Assembly (NCBI GenBank): GCA_027532775.1
Contig: JAPZTO010000008.1
Coordinates: forward strand, 62,001 to 126,000
Reading direction: 5' to 3'
Length of the DNA stretch: 64,000 nt
Source: Beijerinckiaceae bacterium
GTDB lineage: Bacteria > Pseudomonadota > Alphaproteobacteria > Rhizobiales > Beijerinckiaceae
Part shown: one piece after another, positions 51,361-60,217 of the stretch
Position numbering within the stretch: the first letter of the stretch is position 1
Layout: every line of letters begins with the position of its first letter
Position numbers and translations under genes: made by a program
Notes under the pieces: model-generated
What the model was told of the DNA's origin: nothing
The model's database searches: none
Seen by the model: only the letters and a program-made list of their open reading frames with translations

Positions 51361-53592
51361 ATGGAGACAGGCCGCAATGCTGCCCCCCTTGCCCGCGAGG
51401 AACGCGCCGTCCTGACCGATCTCGTGCACCGGACCTTCGGGCACAGCCGCTTCACGCAGGACAGCCCGGTGAGGCCCGATGTCTGGCTGATGCTCTGGGA
51501 GGACCTTGCGCAGGGCCTTGCCGATCCGCGTCCGGACCTGATGATCCAGCCGCGCGACGGTGTTCCGGCGGGCAGCGTGGCCGTGGCGATGGAACTCAAC
51601 CTCGTCGAGGATCCCGACAATCCGGCCCTCAAGCTTTCCATGCGGCGGCGGACGCAGCTCGCCTATTCCCGCTCGACCGTGCATGCGCATCTGACGGTCA
51701 CCGAACTTCTCCGGGCCGTCGTGCCGATGACCGATTGGTGGCACCGCCTTGCGGAGACCGGCACGACCTCGCTTCCGATGGAGGAAGTCGTGCCCGTCGG
51801 CACGCTGGGCCGCGAGTTGCTCCAGTCCGTGAACGAGTTCGCTGCTTCCCTGCGGGACCGGGGCAGCCGCTACACGGTCGATGACGCGATCAAGGAAAGG
51901 CGGACCTCGTTCCAGCTCTACCGGTTCGTCGCCCTGGCCAGCTTCACCGTGCTCTGGCAGCGGCGGCTTGGGCTGGATGCGGCCGGTGCGAGCCTGACAG
52001 CGGTGCTCGAAACCCGGCAGGTCATGCTGGGGGTTGCGCGGTCGCTCACCAACCCGGATGTCGCGCTGCCCGGCCTGCTCGCAGTGCTGAACGAGGCCAT
52101 GAGCCTCGTTCTCCGGACGATCGACGAGGGTTGCGTCCGGCTGCAGGGCGGCAGCCAGCGCTCAGGCGCGGACCGGCTCGTCCAGCAGCAGGACAATCTG
52201 GCCCGGCTCCGCATCCACAGCATCGCCCTCAACCGCCGGGCCGAACATGCGGCCACGCGCTCGCGCCGGACCGTGAAGGCCGATGCTACCCATCGCCTGT
52301 TCCAGACCGACACGACCGGGATCCGGTGGGCGGTGGTCGATAGCGGCATCGATGCGCGGCACGCCGCTTTCGGCGGCAGGGAGGGGGATCATCCCGGTGA
52401 TCAGGCGATCGACAGCAGCCGGATCGTCAGGAGTTATGATTTCACCTATGCCCGGGAACTGCTCGCCACGGCCCGGCTGCCGGTGATCGCGCCCGACCTG
52501 CCGGCGATGAACCGCAGGGCGCTCGACGCTATCCTGCAGGGCGAGGACCATTCCGATCTGCCTCCGCCGCGGCGTCTGGCCTTCGATATCGAGATTGCCG
52601 GCTGGAACGGCGAGTTGCAGACCATCCAGAAAAGATGGGCCGAGTTCCTCGCCTTCGTCACGGCCAGACATTCCGTGGCGCTTGAACGGGTGGCGATCCG
52701 CCGCGAGAGCGGCGCGCCGGTGGATTGGTCGCTGATCGAGCCACTGCTCGAGATTCCCCATGCCGCGCCGCATTACAGGCCGCCGCTGAACGAGCATGGC
52801 ACCCATGTGGCCGGCATTCTCGCCGGGGACTGGCCAGAGGCCAGCCGGACCGCGCAGGGCGCGGAATGCGGGCCGGAAGGGTTCCAGGGCGTGTGCCCGC
52901 GCCTTGCCCTCTACGATATCCGCGCCTTCGATTCCGACGGGCGCGGCCGCGAGGATACGCTGATCTACGCGTTGCAATTCATCGAGCATCTCAACCGTTC
53001 CAGCACCCAGCCGGTGGTCCATGGCGTCAATCTCTCGCTGGCGGTGGGCCATGATGTGCAGGCCTATGCCTGCGGCCAGACGCTTGTCTGCCAGGCCAGC
53101 AACCAGCTGGTGCGCTCGGGCGTGGTTGTCGTCGCGGCGGCCGGCAATATGGGCTTCGAGGGCGATCCCGGCCTCCTCTCGACCGGACAGAATGCGCGCG
53201 ACATCAGCATCACCGATCCCGGCAATGCCGATCTCGTCATCACGGTCGGCGCGACCCACCGGGACAAGCCGCATACCTATGGGGTGAGCTATTTTTCCTC
53301 GCGCGGTCCGACAGCGGATGGCCGGATGAAGCCGGATCTCGTCGCGCCGGGCGAAAAGATCCTCGGTCCGGTGCCGGGGAATGACGCGCTGAAACTGCTC
53401 GACGGCACCAGCATGGCCGCGCCGCATGTCAGCGCGGTTGCTGCGATGCTGATGGCGCGGAACCGCGAGCTGATCGGCCAGCCGCTGCGGATCAAGACGA
53501 TCCTGATGGATTCCGCGATGGATCTCGGCCGGTTGCCGGCCTTTCAGGGCGCGGGGCTGCTCGATGCCCTCAGGGCGCTCCAATCGGTCTGA
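51361..53592 (+). CDS. S8 family serine peptidase (subtilase) with long N-terminal region and insertion between catalytic Asp and His
   Basis: RWAVVDSGIDARHAAF (Asp), NEHGTHVAGILAGDW (His), VVVVAAAGNMG, DGTSMAAPHVSAVAAML (Ser); no signal peptide. Confidence 0.9.
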   Translation: METGRNAAPLAREERAVLTDLVHRTFGHSRFTQDSPVRPDVWLMLWEDLAQGLADPRPDLMIQPRDGVPAGSVAVAMELNLVEDPDNPALKLSMRRRTQLAYSRSTVHAHLTVTELLRAVVPMTDWWHRLAETGTTSLPMEEVVPVGTLGRELLQSVNEFAASLRDRGSRYTVDDAIKERRTSFQLYRFVALASFTVLWQRRLGLDAAGASLTAVLETRQVMLGVARSLTNPDVALPGLLAVLNEAMSLVLRTIDEGCVRLQGGSQRSGADRLVQQQDNLARLRIHSIALNRRAEHAATRSRRTVKADATHRLFQTDTTGIRWAVVDSGIDARHAAFGGREGDHPGDQAIDSSRIVRSYDFTYARELLATARLPVIAPDLPAMNRRALDAILQGEDHSDLPPPRRLAFDIEIAGWNGELQTIQKRWAEFLAFVTARHSVALERVAIRRESGAPVDWSLIEPLLEIPHAAPHYRPPLNEHGTHVAGILAGDWPEASRTAQGAECGPEGFQGVCPRLALYDIRAFDSDGRGREDTLIYALQFIEHLNRSSTQPVVHGVNLSLAVGHDVQAYACGQTLVCQASNQLVRSGVVVVAAAGNMGFEGDPGLLSTGQNARDISITDPGNADLVITVGATHRDKPHTYGVSYFSSRGPTADGRMKPDLVAPGEKILGPVPGNDALKLLDGTSMAAPHVSAVAAMLMARNRELIGQPLRIKTILMDSAMDLGRLPAFQGAGLLDALRALQSV

Positions 53593-53616
53593 GGCTTGTG
53601 AAGGAAGGAGGGGCCG

Positions 53617-54774
53617 ATGGTCACGTTCGAGGCGCTGGATGCCGCCTATGGCGATTGCCTGATGGTGCATTATTCCCAGAATGACGAAGCAGGCCAGCCG
53701 CAACGGCAGCTCTGGCTGATCGATGGCGGGCCGACCGAGACCTATCCGAGGGCGCTCGCGCCCCGACTGCGCGAGCTTCAGGCCCAGCAGGGCGGGAATG
53801 GCCCGCTGCGGATCCGGCTGGGCGTCGTCACCCATATCGACGATGACCATATCGATGGCATGGGCAAGCTGATCGGCGCCATGGCCGAGAACCCGCCACC
53901 GGCCGGGACGCCGGATCTGCGGTTCCAGGAATTCTGGTTCAACGGTTTCCAGGCGACTTTCGGCACGACGGCACAGGCCGGGGGTTCGGTGGCTTCGCTG
54001 GCCAGCAATGATGTGTTCATGGCCAGTGCCCCCGGGCCGGAGACGGCGATGTTCATCCAGGGCGTTCGCGACGGCGAGACGCTGCTGCGGAATCTCGGCG
54101 CCCTGAAGCCCGGCGGACGTGTGCCGCAAACACTCAACCAGAGTTTCGGGAGCGAGGCGCACCAGAAGGCGCTGGCCCCCCGCGTGATCCGGTTCGGCAC
54201 CAACGGGCCGAAACTGGAGATCCTGACGCCGACCCAGCCGAGGCTCGACGCGCTGAAGACCAAATGGGCGGAAGCGACAGGATCGGACGCGGCGCTGCAG
54301 GCCTTCGTCCGCGGCAAGATCGATACCTCCGTCGCCAATCTCTCCTCGATCGTGTTTCTCGCAACAATTGATCGGAAGACCCTGCTCCTCACCGGAGATG
54401 GCCTTGCCGAGCACATCATCGAGGGCTGGAAGGACCGGGCGGGCAACACCGATCCGTTCCCGATCGACCTGATGAAGGTTCCGCATCACGGCTCTTCGGC
54501 CAACAATTCCGAGGCGCTCTTCCGGCTGTTCCCGGCCCGGCATTACGTGTTCTGCGCCAATGGCAAGCATGACAACCCGGACATGTTCACGCTGCAGGCG
54601 CTCAAGAACGCATGCGGCCAGAACCGGTTCACCGTGCATCTGACCTATGAGGAGGCCCATCCGGCAACCGCAGCCCAGACCGCCTTCCTCAAGGCCATGG
54701 CCGCAGCCTCGAATGGCCGGATCGATCTGAATTTCCGCAAGCCCAACGCACTCTCGGTGCCGGTCGCGCTCTGA
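53617..54774 (+). CDS. MBL-fold metallo-hydrolase (ComEC/Rec2-type)
   Basis: WLIDGGPTETY, VVTHIDDDHIDGM metal-binding motif, LLTGDGLAEHII, MKVPHHGSSANNSEALFRLF. Confidence 0.85.
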   Translation: MVTFEALDAAYGDCLMVHYSQNDEAGQPQRQLWLIDGGPTETYPRALAPRLRELQAQQGGNGPLRIRLGVVTHIDDDHIDGMGKLIGAMAENPPPAGTPDLRFQEFWFNGFQATFGTTAQAGGSVASLASNDVFMASAPGPETAMFIQGVRDGETLLRNLGALKPGGRVPQTLNQSFGSEAHQKALAPRVIRFGTNGPKLEILTPTQPRLDALKTKWAEATGSDAALQAFVRGKIDTSVANLSSIVFLATIDRKTLLLTGDGLAEHIIEGWKDRAGNTDPFPIDLMKVPHHGSSANNSEALFRLFPARHYVFCANGKHDNPDMFTLQALKNACGQNRFTVHLTYEEAHPATAAQTAFLKAMAAASNGRIDLNFRKPNALSVPVAL

Positions 54775-54884
54775 ATCTTAACGCCCTGTTCATCTTTGTG
54801 GGAATCCCCACCGACAGAGGAGGGCGCGCGCCTAGGCTGGGACACCCGGAAATCCGGCGAGACCTTCGGCAGGGGGGAGCGAGC

Positions 54885-55937
54885 ATGAGGGCAGGGCATT
54901 CCGGCATTCCGGCGCCGATCCATGCACGGGCCTTGCCCCGGTTCTGGCTGGTTCTTCTACCGCTTCTGTTCCTTTCTGCCTGCATGGGCGATGTGAAGCT
55001 GATGCGCGAGGGTGCCGGCACGACTTTGGCCTGGGAAGGCCAGTCCGATGCCTTGGCGGCGCAGGACCAGTATCTTGGCCAACTCTGCGTCCAGGCCGGG
55101 TTTCCCGGCCCGGCCGAGACCTGCCGGCCGACGCGCCCCTCTGACTGGAAGCTGATCGTCCAGGCCGGCCTCAATGACATCGATGCGCGCTGCGATGCCT
55201 ATCTCGCCTGGCTCGACGACAAGCGGCGCTCGGCCCGGCCCATCCAGCAGCAGCTGGCCGATGCCCGGACGGCCACGACCGCCATTCTGGCTGCGACCGG
55301 GGTCGGTGTCGATCCGATCGCCATTGTCAGCGCGGCTTTCGGTTTTGCGACCAGCAGCTTCACGAATTTCCAGTCCCGCCTTGTGCTGGAGGTCAACCAT
55401 TCCACCGTCCAGTCCATCGTGCTGGGCGCGCAAAGGCGGCTTCGCGAGGAGATCCGGCCGCTCCTCATCACGAACCGGCCCGATGCGGTGCATGCGATGC
55501 GGCAATATCTCCGCCTGTGCATGCCTTTCACCATCGAGACCGAGATCAACACCACGCTCACGACGCTCGAGCGGAGCGGCATGGTCCGCTCGCCGCTGAT
55601 CGATGGCTCGACCATCGAGGCGACCATTATCGGCTCGGCGGGGGACCCTGTCGGCCCGTTCCAACGTCCTAAACCGCCGCCGCTCAAGGGCGAGCCGCTG
55701 GGGGCCTACGAGACCGGCCTCCGCGACCCGCTGATCCGGCAATTCGAGACGATCGCCTGCCTGAAACCTTCCGGGGTGCTGACAAAGGCGGTGCGCGAAG
55801 GCCTGCTCGCCTTCCTCAACGGGAACAACTCGAAGGGAGAGGTCTTCAAGGATCCGAGCGAGAAGGACCGGCTGACGCCGCTCGATGGCGCCATGTTCCG
55901 GCAGATGAAGAGCGACGGCATCACCTGCAAGCGCTGA
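54885..55937 (+). CDS. hypothetical lipoprotein
   Basis: FWLVLLPLLFLSACMGDV lipobox; remainder unrecognised, mostly helical. Confidence 0.6.
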   Translation: MRAGHSGIPAPIHARALPRFWLVLLPLLFLSACMGDVKLMREGAGTTLAWEGQSDALAAQDQYLGQLCVQAGFPGPAETCRPTRPSDWKLIVQAGLNDIDARCDAYLAWLDDKRRSARPIQQQLADARTATTAILAATGVGVDPIAIVSAAFGFATSSFTNFQSRLVLEVNHSTVQSIVLGAQRRLREEIRPLLITNRPDAVHAMRQYLRLCMPFTIETEINTTLTTLERSGMVRSPLIDGSTIEATIIGSAGDPVGPFQRPKPPPLKGEPLGAYETGLRDPLIRQFETIACLKPSGVLTKAVREGLLAFLNGNNSKGEVFKDPSEKDRLTPLDGAMFRQMKSDGITCKR

Positions 55938-55947
55938 GGAGGCATCC

Positions 55948-57663
55948 ATGGCCATCAACCGCGAAGACTTTGCCCAGCAATGCGTCGAGAGCGGGGTGTG
56001 GGTGGGTGTCCAGCCCCATTTCCTGATGGCGCTCGCCCAGCTCCGCAGCGGCATCGTCAACACGACGACCGGCGAGGCGATCGGCCCCTACCGCGTGACC
56101 GAGGCCGAATGGAATGCCGATGGATCGCATCAGGAGTTGCAGATCCATCTCGGTGCCGACCGGCGGAGGTTCCCCTTCGTTCAGGTGCTGCATGCCGCGA
56201 TCCGGACCTTGCGGGTCAGCCAGGCCTTCTCGCTCGAACAGGGCCGGCACCCGACGAGTGTCGAACTCTACAAGGCGGGATGGCCGGATGATCCGGATAT
56301 CGCCGTCGCGGGGTTCGAATCCCGCCTGCAGGCCGCGCTCGACGCCACACGGGCGGAGATCGTCGATGCGTTTGCCGTGCTCTACCCTGCCACGATTTCC
56401 GACGATGCGGCGCTTGGCGGTGCGGATCCGAATATCCCGCCCCGGACCGGCGATGGCGCCGGCCCCGGCATCCAGCCATCGGAGAAACTGTTCGCCGAGA
56501 AGTGCCTCTGGATCATGGTCCGGCTGGTCGATGCCTTCGACCTGACCGGTTTCCAGGTAGCAGGGATCCTCGGCAATCTCGGGCATGAATGCGCCGGCTT
56601 CCGCGACATGCACCAGAAGGGCGTGAGCATAGCCACGGGCGGGCTCGGCTGGGCGCAATGGTCCGGCTCGCGGCGGAATACCTTCGAGGCTTTCGCCGCG
56701 GAAAAGGGCCTGACGGTCTATTCGGACGAGGCCAATTTCGGCTTCCTGATGCATGAGTTGCGGACGACGCATGCCGTCGCGATCACCGAATTGCGCAAGA
56801 CCACCACCCTGTCCGAGGCGGTGAAGAGTTTCGAAGCCACCTACGAGAAGGCCGGGGTGAAGAACTTCCCCAGCCGGGAACGATGGGCGACCCTCGCGCT
56901 CGATCTCTACCGGGCCGGCGGCCAGCCCGGCGCCGCCATCAGCCCGTTGCCGGCACGGGCGACCGACCTGTTGCAGGCCGCCGTGCCTTTCCGTGTGCTT
57001 GCCAGCGCCAAAGCCGGAAAGCGGCAGTTCTGGCTCGTGGGCGAGGGCGGCGAGGTGCCCGGGCAGGTCCTGATCGAGCAGCGCTCGGACGGGGAAGTGC
57101 GGGTCCTCAAACGCGATACGCTCGTCGTGCCGCTGAAAGGACTGGGCCTGCCCTCCGAGGTCGTGGCGGATCTCGAAAGCGATATCGAGAGCCCCGATCC
57201 TGTCGGGAAAACACCCGGCATCACAGTTCCCGCCAGCGATCGCGCCGGCCGGCTTTTTGCCGCCGCCGTCGCTGCAGTGAACACGCTGGTCTCCCGCCAT
57301 GTCAAAGGCACCAGCAACGGCCAGCTGGCCTGTGCCTGGGCGGTCAACACGCTGGCCAGCCAGGCGCTGGGCAAGCCGATCGGCGGCAATCTCGCGACGG
57401 CTGCCATGGCCAAGGTGCTGGTGGCGAACCATCAGGAACTGGCGGAAAACGCGCTGGTTGCCGGGGCGATTGTCATTTCTCCCACAGCCGGGGGTGTGAC
57501 GGGCCATGTCGGCATTGCCGGGGAGCCGGCAGTGCCGGTCGGCAAGACGAAGATCTATTCGAACAGTTCCTCGCGCGGAGTGTTCCTGCAGAACTACACG
57601 GTGGAGAGCTGGCATGCGCGGTTCGACAAGCGCGGCCTCGATATCCGCTATTTCCTGCCCTGA
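55948..57663 (+). CDS. multidomain peptidoglycan hydrolase-like protein (phage tail lysozyme-like plus CHAP/NlpC-like C-terminus)
   Basis: AGILGNLGHECAGFRDMHQKG..GGLGWAQWSGSRRNTFEAFA..FGFLMHEL resembles phage tail lysozyme; C-term QLACAWAVNTLA...VTGHVGIAG has Cys/His spacing of CHAP/NlpC-type hydrolases. Confidence 0.65.
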   Translation: MAINREDFAQQCVESGVWVGVQPHFLMALAQLRSGIVNTTTGEAIGPYRVTEAEWNADGSHQELQIHLGADRRRFPFVQVLHAAIRTLRVSQAFSLEQGRHPTSVELYKAGWPDDPDIAVAGFESRLQAALDATRAEIVDAFAVLYPATISDDAALGGADPNIPPRTGDGAGPGIQPSEKLFAEKCLWIMVRLVDAFDLTGFQVAGILGNLGHECAGFRDMHQKGVSIATGGLGWAQWSGSRRNTFEAFAAEKGLTVYSDEANFGFLMHELRTTHAVAITELRKTTTLSEAVKSFEATYEKAGVKNFPSRERWATLALDLYRAGGQPGAAISPLPARATDLLQAAVPFRVLASAKAGKRQFWLVGEGGEVPGQVLIEQRSDGEVRVLKRDTLVVPLKGLGLPSEVVADLESDIESPDPVGKTPGITVPASDRAGRLFAAAVAAVNTLVSRHVKGTSNGQLACAWAVNTLASQALGKPIGGNLATAAMAKVLVANHQELAENALVAGAIVISPTAGGVTGHVGIAGEPAVPVGKTKIYSNSSSRGVFLQNYTVESWHARFDKRGLDIRYFLP

Positions 57664-57690
57664 CATCGCGGCCCTGGATCTGCCGGAGCG

Positions 57691-58581
57691 TTATCGTGCC
57701 GTCTCGCCGGCCAGCTTGAGGAACCAGTCCCGCACGCGCTTGGCGCCGGGGGGCAGGGGCGCGCCTTTCGGCGTCACGAGGTGGTAGCTGAAGCTGGTCG
57801 GCCAGGATTGGCCGAACGGGTTGACCAGCGCCCCGGAGGCAAGCTCTCCCCGGACCAGCCATTCCGCGAACAGGGAAATCCCGAGGCCGTTGATCGTCGA
57901 GCTGAGCTGGAAATGCCGGTCCTCCAGCATCATGCTGGATTGTTCGGCCCGCAGGGTCGTGCCGCAGCGCTCCATCCATTCCGCCCACATCCGCTTGTCA
58001 TCGACATGCAAGAGGGTGCAGCGCTGGACATCCGCCGGCTGCTCGATGGCGAGCCGCGCCCGGTAATCCGGGCTGCAAACGGCCACGAGCCGCTCGTCCC
58101 ACAGCCGGACCGCGTGGAATTTCGGCCAGTTGCCGCGGCCCCACTGGATGCCGAAATCGGCGAAGCTGCGCGGGTCCGGAAAATCGACGAATGTGTTGTT
58201 GTGGTTGAGCAGCACCACCTCGACATCCGGGCAGGATTGCTGCAGCCGGCTGATGCGCGAGGAGACGAAGCGGCTCGCGAACATCGGCACCAGCGCCACC
58301 CGGACGGTGGCATGGCGTCGGGCAACCTCTTCGATCCCCTTGCCGATCTGCCGGAGGCCGGCATCGACATGGCTGGCCAGCCTTGCCCCGTCTTCGGTCA
58401 GCTCAAGCCCGTGGGCCGTTCGCCGGAACAGCACCACGCCGAGATCGGCTTCGAGTTTCTTGATATGGTAGCTGACCGAGCTCTGCGTGCTGCCCGAGTG
58501 ATGCGCCGCCTTCGTCACGCTGCCAAATCGCGCAACGCTGTCAAAGACATGGATGGAATTGATATTCCGGATGCGGACCAT
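57691..58581 (-). CDS. LysR family transcriptional regulator
   Basis: HVFDSVARFGSVTKAAHHSGSTQSSVSYHIKKLEADLGVVLFRR. Confidence 0.92.
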   Translation of the reverse strand: MVRIRNINSIHVFDSVARFGSVTKAAHHSGSTQSSVSYHIKKLEADLGVVLFRRTAHGLELTEDGARLASHVDAGLRQIGKGIEEVARRHATVRVALVPMFASRFVSSRISRLQQSCPDVEVVLLNHNNTFVDFPDPRSFADFGIQWGRGNWPKFHAVRLWDERLVAVCSPDYRARLAIEQPADVQRCTLLHVDDKRMWAEWMERCGTTLRAEQSSMMLEDRHFQLSSTINGLGISLFAEWLVRGELASGALVNPFGQSWPTSFSYHLVTPKGAPLPPGAKRVRDWFLKLAGETAR

Positions 58582-58641
58582 GGGCGGCCTTGAAGGCTTC
58601 TGTTCTCCCCTGAGCCTATCATCGAAAAATTGAATATCTAG

Positions 58642-58655
58642 CGCAAATCTTTGCG
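58642..58655. promoter_or_regulatory. LysR-operator candidate CGCAAA-TC-TTTGCG
   Basis: Perfect 6-bp inverted repeat in the divergent LysR / ABC operon intergenic region. Confidence 0.45.
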
Positions 58656-58718
58656 ATACCCCGCCGGCACCGGACCTGCCTACACTCCTGCGGGTAGTGT
58701 CGCTGGTGGAACCGCATC

Positions 58719-59486
58719 ATGACCGAACCGATCCTTCGCGTGGACAACCTTGCCAAGAGTTTCGGCGGCGTCAGGGCCGTGCGGGACCTGTCCTTCACGG
58801 TTTCGGCGGGGGAGATCCTCGGCCTGATCGGCCCGAACGGTTCCGGAAAATCAACCACGGTCAATGTCCTGTCGGGCGTATTTCCCCCGACCTCCGGTTC
58901 CATCCTGCTGGGCGGCGAGGCCATCGAGGGTCTGCCGGAGGCGCAGCGTGTCGGCCGGGGCCTGAGCCGCACCTTCCAGACGGCCCGGGTTCTTCCCGAA
59001 TTCACGGTGCGGCAGCATGTGGCGATGGGCTGCCATGCGATCCGGCAGGTCAACCCGTTTGCCTCGATTCTGCCCTTCGGCGCCTGGCGCAGCGAACAGG
59101 CCGATATCGATGGCCAGGTCGACGGAATTCTCCGGCTCTGCGCGCTGCATGCGGTTGCGGACCGGCCGGTCGCCAGCCTGTCCTCAGGCCAGCAGCGCTT
59201 CCTGATGATCGCGACGGCGCTGGCCGCGCGGCCGCGCATCCTGCTGGTCGACGAGCCGGCTGCGGGGCTGGTCGAGCACGAGCGGCAGGACCTCGCGGAG
59301 TTGATCCGCGGTATCCGCCAGCAGGGCATCGCGGTGGTGATCATCGAGCACCATATGGCGCTGATCATGGCCCTGTGCGACCGGATCGTCGTGCTCAATT
59401 TCGGCGCCAAGATCGCCGAGGGCAGCCCGGCCGAGATCCGCGCCAACCCTGCTGTCATCGATGCCTATCTCGGCGAGGCAGCCTGA
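58719..59486 (+). CDS. branched-chain amino acid-type ABC transporter ATP-binding protein (LivG-type)
   Basis: GPNGSGKSTTVNVLSGVFPPTSG, LSSGQQRFLMIATAL, ILLVDEPAAGL. Confidence 0.92.
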   Translation: MTEPILRVDNLAKSFGGVRAVRDLSFTVSAGEILGLIGPNGSGKSTTVNVLSGVFPPTSGSILLGGEAIEGLPEAQRVGRGLSRTFQTARVLPEFTVRQHVAMGCHAIRQVNPFASILPFGAWRSEQADIDGQVDGILRLCALHAVADRPVASLSSGQQRFLMIATALAARPRILLVDEPAAGLVEHERQDLAELIRGIRQQGIAVVIIEHHMALIMALCDRIVVLNFGAKIAEGSPAEIRANPAVIDAYLGEAA

Positions 59487-59487
59487 C

Positions 59488-60189
59488 ATGCTGAGCGTCC
59501 GCGATCTCAAGGTCAGCTATGGCGGCATCGAGGTGGTCCACGGGGTCAGCCTCGATGTGGCCGCAGGCGAATGTGTGGCGCTGATCGGCGCGAATGGCGC
59601 CGGAAAATCCTCGACGCTCAAGGCGATCTGCGGGCTGGTCCCGGCCGCGGGCGGATCGATTGCGTTCGAGGGGAACGATATCACCCGGGCGAGCGGCCAT
59701 GCGATTGTCCGCGCCGGCATCACCATGTGCCCCGAGGGGCGGCAGGTCTTTCCGCAGATGAGCGTGATCCAGAACCTCAGGATGGGGGCCTATACCCGCA
59801 ATGATTCCGAGCAGGAGGCCGATCTCTCGCGGATGATGGACATGTTCCCGATCCTGCGGGAGCGGCAATCCCAGGCGGCGGGGAAGCTCTCCGGCGGCGA
59901 GCAGGAAATGCTGGCCATCGCGCGGGCACTGATGGCGCGGCCGCGGATCTGCCTGTTCGACGAGCCCTCGCTGGGCCTCGCGCCGAAAATTGTCGCCAGC
60001 GTGTTCGAGACCCTCGCCCGGATCAAGGCCATGGGCGTGACCATCCTGCTGGTGGAGCAGAATTCGATGATGGCGCTCAACCTCGCGGACCGCGCCTACC
60101 TGTTCGAAGCCGGGCGGATCGTCATGGAGGGTGCCGCCGGCGCCCTCAAGAACCACCCGGATGTGATGCGTGCCTATCTCGGTCACTGA
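59488..60189 (+). CDS. branched-chain amino acid-type ABC transporter ATP-binding protein (LivF-type)
   Basis: GANGAGKSSTLKAICGL, LSGGEQEMLAIARAL, ICLFDEPSLGLAP. Confidence 0.92.
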   Translation: MLSVRDLKVSYGGIEVVHGVSLDVAAGECVALIGANGAGKSSTLKAICGLVPAAGGSIAFEGNDITRASGHAIVRAGITMCPEGRQVFPQMSVIQNLRMGAYTRNDSEQEADLSRMMDMFPILRERQSQAAGKLSGGEQEMLAIARALMARPRICLFDEPSLGLAPKIVASVFETLARIKAMGVTILLVEQNSMMALNLADRAYLFEAGRIVMEGAAGALKNHPDVMRAYLGH

Positions 60190-60217
60190 CCGACAAGAAA
60201 CGACAACGGAGGAAACC

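Noticed and set aside
52162-54660. 832-aa minus-strand ORF within the hydrolase block
   Set aside because: Antisense to the subtilase and MBL genes, whose catalytic motifs are clear; composition is spurious.
48657-57663. Prophage or phage-derived island
   Set aside because: The phage tail lysozyme-like domain suggested it, but no capsid, tail, portal, terminase, integrase or attachment-site repeats were seen.
48741-57663. Type VI secretion effector/immunity cluster
   Set aside because: No VgrG, PAAR, Hcp or Tss proteins in the window; only the enzymatic repertoire is reminiscent.
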